From Tretioscincus oriximinensis (lineage: Eukaryota; Chordata; Lepidosauria; Squamata; Gymnophthalmidae), in assembly GCA_022410635.1 (NCBI GenBank), contig JAJVDF010000257.1:1549992-1613991 (forward strand): 64,000 nt of DNA. The letters are read 5' to 3'. Shown piece after piece: positions 60,201-64,000 of the stretch. The position numbers were made by a program, and so were the translations under genes. Below the pieces are notes generated by a model. It did not search any database. It worked only from the letters and a program-made list of their open reading frames with translations, and was not told the origin of the DNA. The number at the start of each line of letters is the position of its first letter. Position 1 is the stretch's first letter.

Positions 60201-60974
60201 CTGCATTAGGATTAAAAATATATATACAACTTTAATGTGTATTACTGTTTTAACTGAAGAAAGAGGATACAACTAGATCATTAAAGATATATTCATGGAA
60301 GATAAATCTATGAAATTAACTGAGTCTTCATATGTCTGTTTATATTCCCATAGCCATTATCTCACAAATGATCCAGATGTTAGGGTGAAAGCTAAAGGGA
60401 TCTGATATAGACAGAAAACTATCCAATAGTATTTGGTAGGAGGGGCTACTGAACTTCAGCTTGACCAGCAGCAAACAAAGTGTGCAATAAAAATCTTACT
60501 TGTCAGGAGCTGACAGAACCATAAAACATGTTGCAAAGGTATGAATAAGATGAAGTAACCCCAGTAAATGTACAATCCAGATTATTAGGAGATTCTCACA
60601 ATAAACAAGTGCTATATAGATGCAGCCTAAGATTATTATCCTATCACAAACTGTATACTCAAAATAAGTAATTTGCTGATTGATGACAGAATTACTTTGT
60701 CAAGACCAATAGCACTATAGAGATAAAATGAATGAAGTCAGAAAATAGAATTGCTATGTGACTTCACCTAATAAGTTATACTAGAGAAGAATAATGTGCT
60801 ATAAACTGGGATTCCCCAATGCCTATCAGCCGAATCTCACAGCAGTAAACAGTAAGTTAATGGAAGACCTGGTTTGTGACAAAGCTTCAAAATAGAACCT
60901 CATTAGTCTTAACATTATGAAAAATTTCAAAACTTTTTGTACTGTTAAGAAAATTATTTTCAAAATATACTTAC

Positions 60975-61126
60975 CCTTGCAGATGAGGAATCAGTTGTCC
61001 AATAGTAATTTCCTGCGCCACTTTTTGGTATAGATCATGACTATTTAGCACCATTGACTCTAAGATGGCTAACGACCGTTGAAGTATAGCAATATCGGAA
61101 GGAAACTTACTCACATAACTTGCTAT
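60975..61126 (-). CDS. ELMO1: ELMO1 coding exon (residues ~184-234)
   Basis: This is a 152-nt exon with acceptor ACAG before 61126 and donor GTAAG at 60974-60970. It encodes 50 codons plus two bases of a Gly codon. The peptide begins [17 protein letters not shown] and continues [18 protein letters not shown], then [15 protein letters not shown]. The segment from LAILES onward matches mammalian ELMO1 essentially residue for residue from memory, while the first 15 residues differ (mammals have a SFVNKSAIDISILQ-type segment). It lies in the armadillo-like region. The intron separating it from the upstream exon is only 217 bp (61127-61343). Confidence 0.95.
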
Positions 61127-61343
61127 CTGTAAATGAAACAGACTTCTTGTAAAAGAAGAAATTATTCTGTGCCCCAAACAAAGGCTTTTCAAGTTGCTAC
61201 CACAAAAAGATAGAAACATAGGTGTAAAATCATTCATGAAATTTCTGCTTTCTTCCTACAAAAAGGTCTACAGCACAAATATCTACCCAAGTGTCTGTTC
61301 CCAATCCTTGTCATTTAAGCTGCACTGTTGAGCATAAACATAC

Positions 61344-61443
61344 CTTTTTTATGAAAGCTACAGAGAATGTGTCCCAGGATACAATGCCATGATCCATCAA
61401 TTCAACAAACGCAGTCAGAGTGAAGGATAACATATCNCCAAAG
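61344..61443 (-). CDS. ELMO1: ELMO1 coding exon (residues ~151-183)
   Basis: This 100-nt internal exon is read on the minus strand. The acceptor is a pyrimidine-rich tract ending in CAG at 61446-61444, and the donor is GTATG from 61343. The first base completes a codon split with the upstream exon (a Cys in mammalian ELMO1). 33 codons follow, ending in phase 0, and include [22 protein letters not shown] residues and [11 protein letters not shown]. This is the armadillo-like part of ELMO1, the scaffold that binds DOCK1/DOCK2 and promotes Rac activation in engulfment and migration. One N at 61437 falls in the third base of a Gly codon and is silent. The exon carrying the preceding QKLQKIMKP segment was not found between 61.45 and 64 kb, so it lies outside the window. 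Confidence 0.93.
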
Positions 61444-64000
61444 CTGGAAAAAATAGGAATTGTAGCAGAAATTGTATGGCGAACCACACAAATACTGGCA
61501 AAAAGTACTTGTTCAAAAGGAGCAGTAAAGCAGGGTTATGCAAGAGTGGAACAGAAGCAGAATAAAATGAAAGGCTATGCAGCAAAGAAGCATCATGATG
61601 ACTCCACATGAATATCAATTTACATTTATGCCCTTTTTCTTTAAACTGGTCCTTGAAGAGTTTTAGCAGCCTTCCTTCTGCATAGTGGACCAATTTAAGA
61701 GAGGCCGCATCCATTTGCCAGTACATCGCCACTGCTTTGAACAGGAGTCTTAATTAGCTGTCCAAAATAGCTACTTAGACCAGGAAATTGGTAGATCTTT
61801 TGGTCTGAAATAAGACATGGAGGTATGCAGAAGGGTACAATGTCTCCGTGGTCTGGTTTAATGAGGGACTGCTGAAATGAGTACCCTCAAACCCTATGGG
61901 CCAGCAATATATATCTCTGGGGCATCGAGATAGTTTGAGTCCAAAGACTGTGCAATTTTTGAAGTCAACATGTAGACTCTACTATAATAGCTGCCTCATG
62001 GTGATGGCTTTTCTAGTGCAACTGCCTCCCCTTCAACTGCTGGGTCTGGCCTTGTTGAAAAAAGTGTGGAAACAGCAAGTGAATTAAAGATGTATGTATG
62101 ATAAGTGAAACTCAAACTGCCTGTTGTAATGGAAAAACAGTGCTTCTCTTCCCATAGATCAGCCATTTGATGCATACATTATTTTCTGCTCAAGCATGAT
62201 TTCTACATTTTGGATTTAAGGTCTACAGTATATCAGCAACAGCCTTTACTTCCAACTTAAATCCTTCCAACTTAAGTTTGGAAACAGCCTTGATACTTTG
62301 GTTTCCTAAACAAAGTAAACAAAAAGCAGATCTAAACAGGTCACAATCTAAACAGCTCACAAAGAAAGCAGTCCCACAGTGATTCCCATGAGTAAAAAAA
62401 TACAGCAGTTTTAATCAGACTAGAGCCTCACAGAGGTAGGTAAACCTTACACAAAAGAACATCTCTTTCCACATCCTCCCTCAAACTTCTGAATGGTATC
62501 CCTTTTGCCACAATTCACTCAGCCAATGGAGCTTCAACATCAGAATTCACACTGCCATTATTACATCTATTTTAACTGCCATTGTATTAAAAAGGAAGAG
62601 AAACAGAAGGAATTGGCAGAATGACATTTCCTCCACATCCTAAAGACTAATTAAATGTGGCCTTGGCAGATATTGTAAACGAATTGCACCTGCTCCAGAA
62701 CACTCTTCTAAGATATCACAATCTTAAAAGCCTGGGGTTTTTTTTATCAGGGGATATTATAGGGTTTTTTTCTTATAAAAACACTTTATATACACTCAAA
62801 ATATACACTCAAATACATTGCTTTTTATTCTTACTAGTATATTTAAGTAGTGAAAATTAAATTGAAGCTTGCTAGTCTTAATTTTACATTCACAAATATC
62901 TCTTGTGTAGTATTATTTAGTAGTAAAGATATTTTTCAGTATTGTCTGGACACTGCCTCAAATCTTATATAATTTATCTGTGAAAGAAAAAATGACTTAT
63001 GTATGTACAACTCACATTAGTATGGAGGTATATGCATTAGAATCTGCAACTATGGCTGCATCCACACATCAATTATTTATTCCATTATAATTGGATATTC
63101 CACAATAAATCATGGATACTTTGGAGTAAATCAGTCCACATAATGCTTTATCGTGGAATATCCAACTGTAGTGTAATAAGCAAGTAATGTGTGGGTGTAG
63201 CCAATGTCAACACCCTAACAAAATCATGCTATATCCAGATGTTATTCTGCTATTTTTGGATATTCAGGAATAAAACATGGCCATCTCCTGTCTGGTTCAT
63301 ACTCTCAATCTCTGTTTCTCCATTAGTGCTGCATTTGTAGTCAAGCTCATATCAATAATACATTTACCTACACAAAAACACACCACACAATTTGCCAAGA
63401 ACTACTATGAGAAGAGAAAAGGTACCAGCAGCCTATAGATTATAATTGCTGGATGGGGTATGAAACAATGCATTCATTAATACAATTTTAATATCCCTTA
63501 TTTTCATTTTGATCCACCATAGAAGAAAGGAAAACAAAAATTAAAGGGTAAGTACTAGAGGAAAATGAAATGAAGAGAATTGAATTAGTTGGAGAATGGG
63601 TAAGAAGGCAACTGAGACACATCTCTTTACTTCTTCTGAGTCTATAATAATATTTTTAAAGAATTCTGCATGTAGGAGGTGAGCTATAAGAACAAAAAAA
63701 ATACACCCAAGGCTGTTTAATCTATTTGAAAAGTGACAGCTGGGAACATATATTTAAATTAAGGCACAATGAAGAGAAAAAGGAAGGAAAATAAAACACT
63801 ATGTATCTCTTCAGCTACATGAAAGAAGACGGCAGAGGCAGCTCCCACTGGAGCAGCAGGAGTTACAGAACCAGCAAATGAATTTGTCTAAAGGTGAATC
63901 TCTTCCTGGACTAATCTTCTCTCTTCACAAGAGAAGACTTAAATGAGGCAATGAAAATAGTGACTGCTAATGTGAAATAATTACAAGATAAAAAGGATAA
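61444..64000 (-). other. ELMO1: ELMO1 upstream intron (partial)
   Basis: This is the sequence 5' of the first exon in the window in transcript order. A minus-strand ORF at 61415-61732 overlaps the exon in another frame and has no recognised domain. A foldback MITE is at 63052-63205. No upstream ELMO1 exon was found. Confidence 0.8.
63052..63205. mobile_element. Foldback MITE, CATCCACACATCA copy (best preserved)
   Basis: GGCTGCATCCACACATCA and ATTGGATATTCCACAATAAA on the left pair with TTATCGTGGAATATCCAAC and AATGTGTGGGTGTAGCC on the right. It is about 154 bp and non-coding. Relatives are at 2540, 10130 and 47998, and half copies are likely at 25440-25535 and 60538-60620. Confidence 0.75.

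Noticed and set aside
23785..61443. Assigning the gene to ELMO2 or ELMO3
   Set aside because: RRQ joins directly to EMANILAQKQL, and [10 protein letters not shown] and [10 protein letters not shown] are ELMO1-type. ELMO2 has an inserted segment and YLAKVHQDTY-type residues.
61415..61732. 105-residue minus-strand ORF (MAMYWQMDAASLKLVHYAEG start)
   Set aside because: No recognisable family and no splice context. It overlaps the ELMO1 exon only at its end and in another frame. It remains unexplained but unsupported.

Overview
This window is vertebrate genomic DNA, most likely from a squamate reptile (a lizard or gecko). It holds an internal part of one split gene on the minus strand and a dense set of transposable elements in its introns. 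The gene is ELMO1 (engulfment and cell motility 1, the Dock-partner scaffold for Rac activation). Eight consecutive coding exons, all with AG/GT borders, run from about 61.44 kb down to 23.79 kb. They encode roughly residues 151-434 of a protein of about 727 residues: the second half of the armadillo-type region and most of the ELMO domain. Neither end of the gene is in the window. The upstream exons lie beyond 64 kb, and the downstream exons (starting with the rest of the Pro codon split after GEL) lie to the left of position 1. I found no other host gene, and no tRNA, rRNA, bacterial or CRISPR feature. The squamate assignment is an inference. It rests on tRNA-derived SINEs with a Sauria-like 3' end, several CR1 subfamilies, L2-like 3' ends with TAAA tails, an L1 and many hAT-type MITEs, together with reptile-like ELMO1 substitutions.

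Layout. 1-23.8 kb is the interior of a large ELMO1 intron. It holds a CR1 fragment (0.4-0.9 kb), a decayed L2 (1.75-2.17 kb), a short hAT MITE (4.5-4.8 kb), CR1 fragments (7.5-8.2 and 11.1-11.4 kb), a palindromic MITE (10.13-10.28 kb), a CR1 element with a long open reverse-transcriptase frame (14.9-16.5 kb, minus), a 579-bp hAT element with an internal palindrome (17.6-18.2 kb), SINEs (19.0 and 20.0 kb, the second containing a 200-N gap), and a pyrimidine-then-purine block with an inverted centre (20.4-21.4 kb). 23.9-37.8 kb is the next intron, with RTE-like remains, a solo LTR (29.4-29.8 kb), SINE, L2 and MITE copies and a twin foldback MITE pair at 36.4-36.9 kb. 37.9-53.8 kb is another large intron with CR1, L2, a GC-rich hAT MITE (41.3-41.6 kb) and more MITEs. 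From 53.8 to 61.4 kb six exons cluster. Their short introns hold two large foldback elements (54.0-54.4 and 54.5-55.3 kb), a 5'-truncated L1 (56.9-58.5 kb) and a SINE plus an L2 3' end (59.3-60.0 kb).

The most unusual feature is the density of long inverted repeats. Several are proven insertions with 8-bp target duplications. One 1.9-kb ELMO1 intron is more than half foldback DNA. I saw no new multi-gene system. Single Ns recur, five of them at T-run/A-run switches, which looks like an assembly or polishing artefact. All positions and motifs come from reading the sequence by eye. Family names beyond CR1, L1, L2, hAT-like and tRNA-SINE are not assigned.
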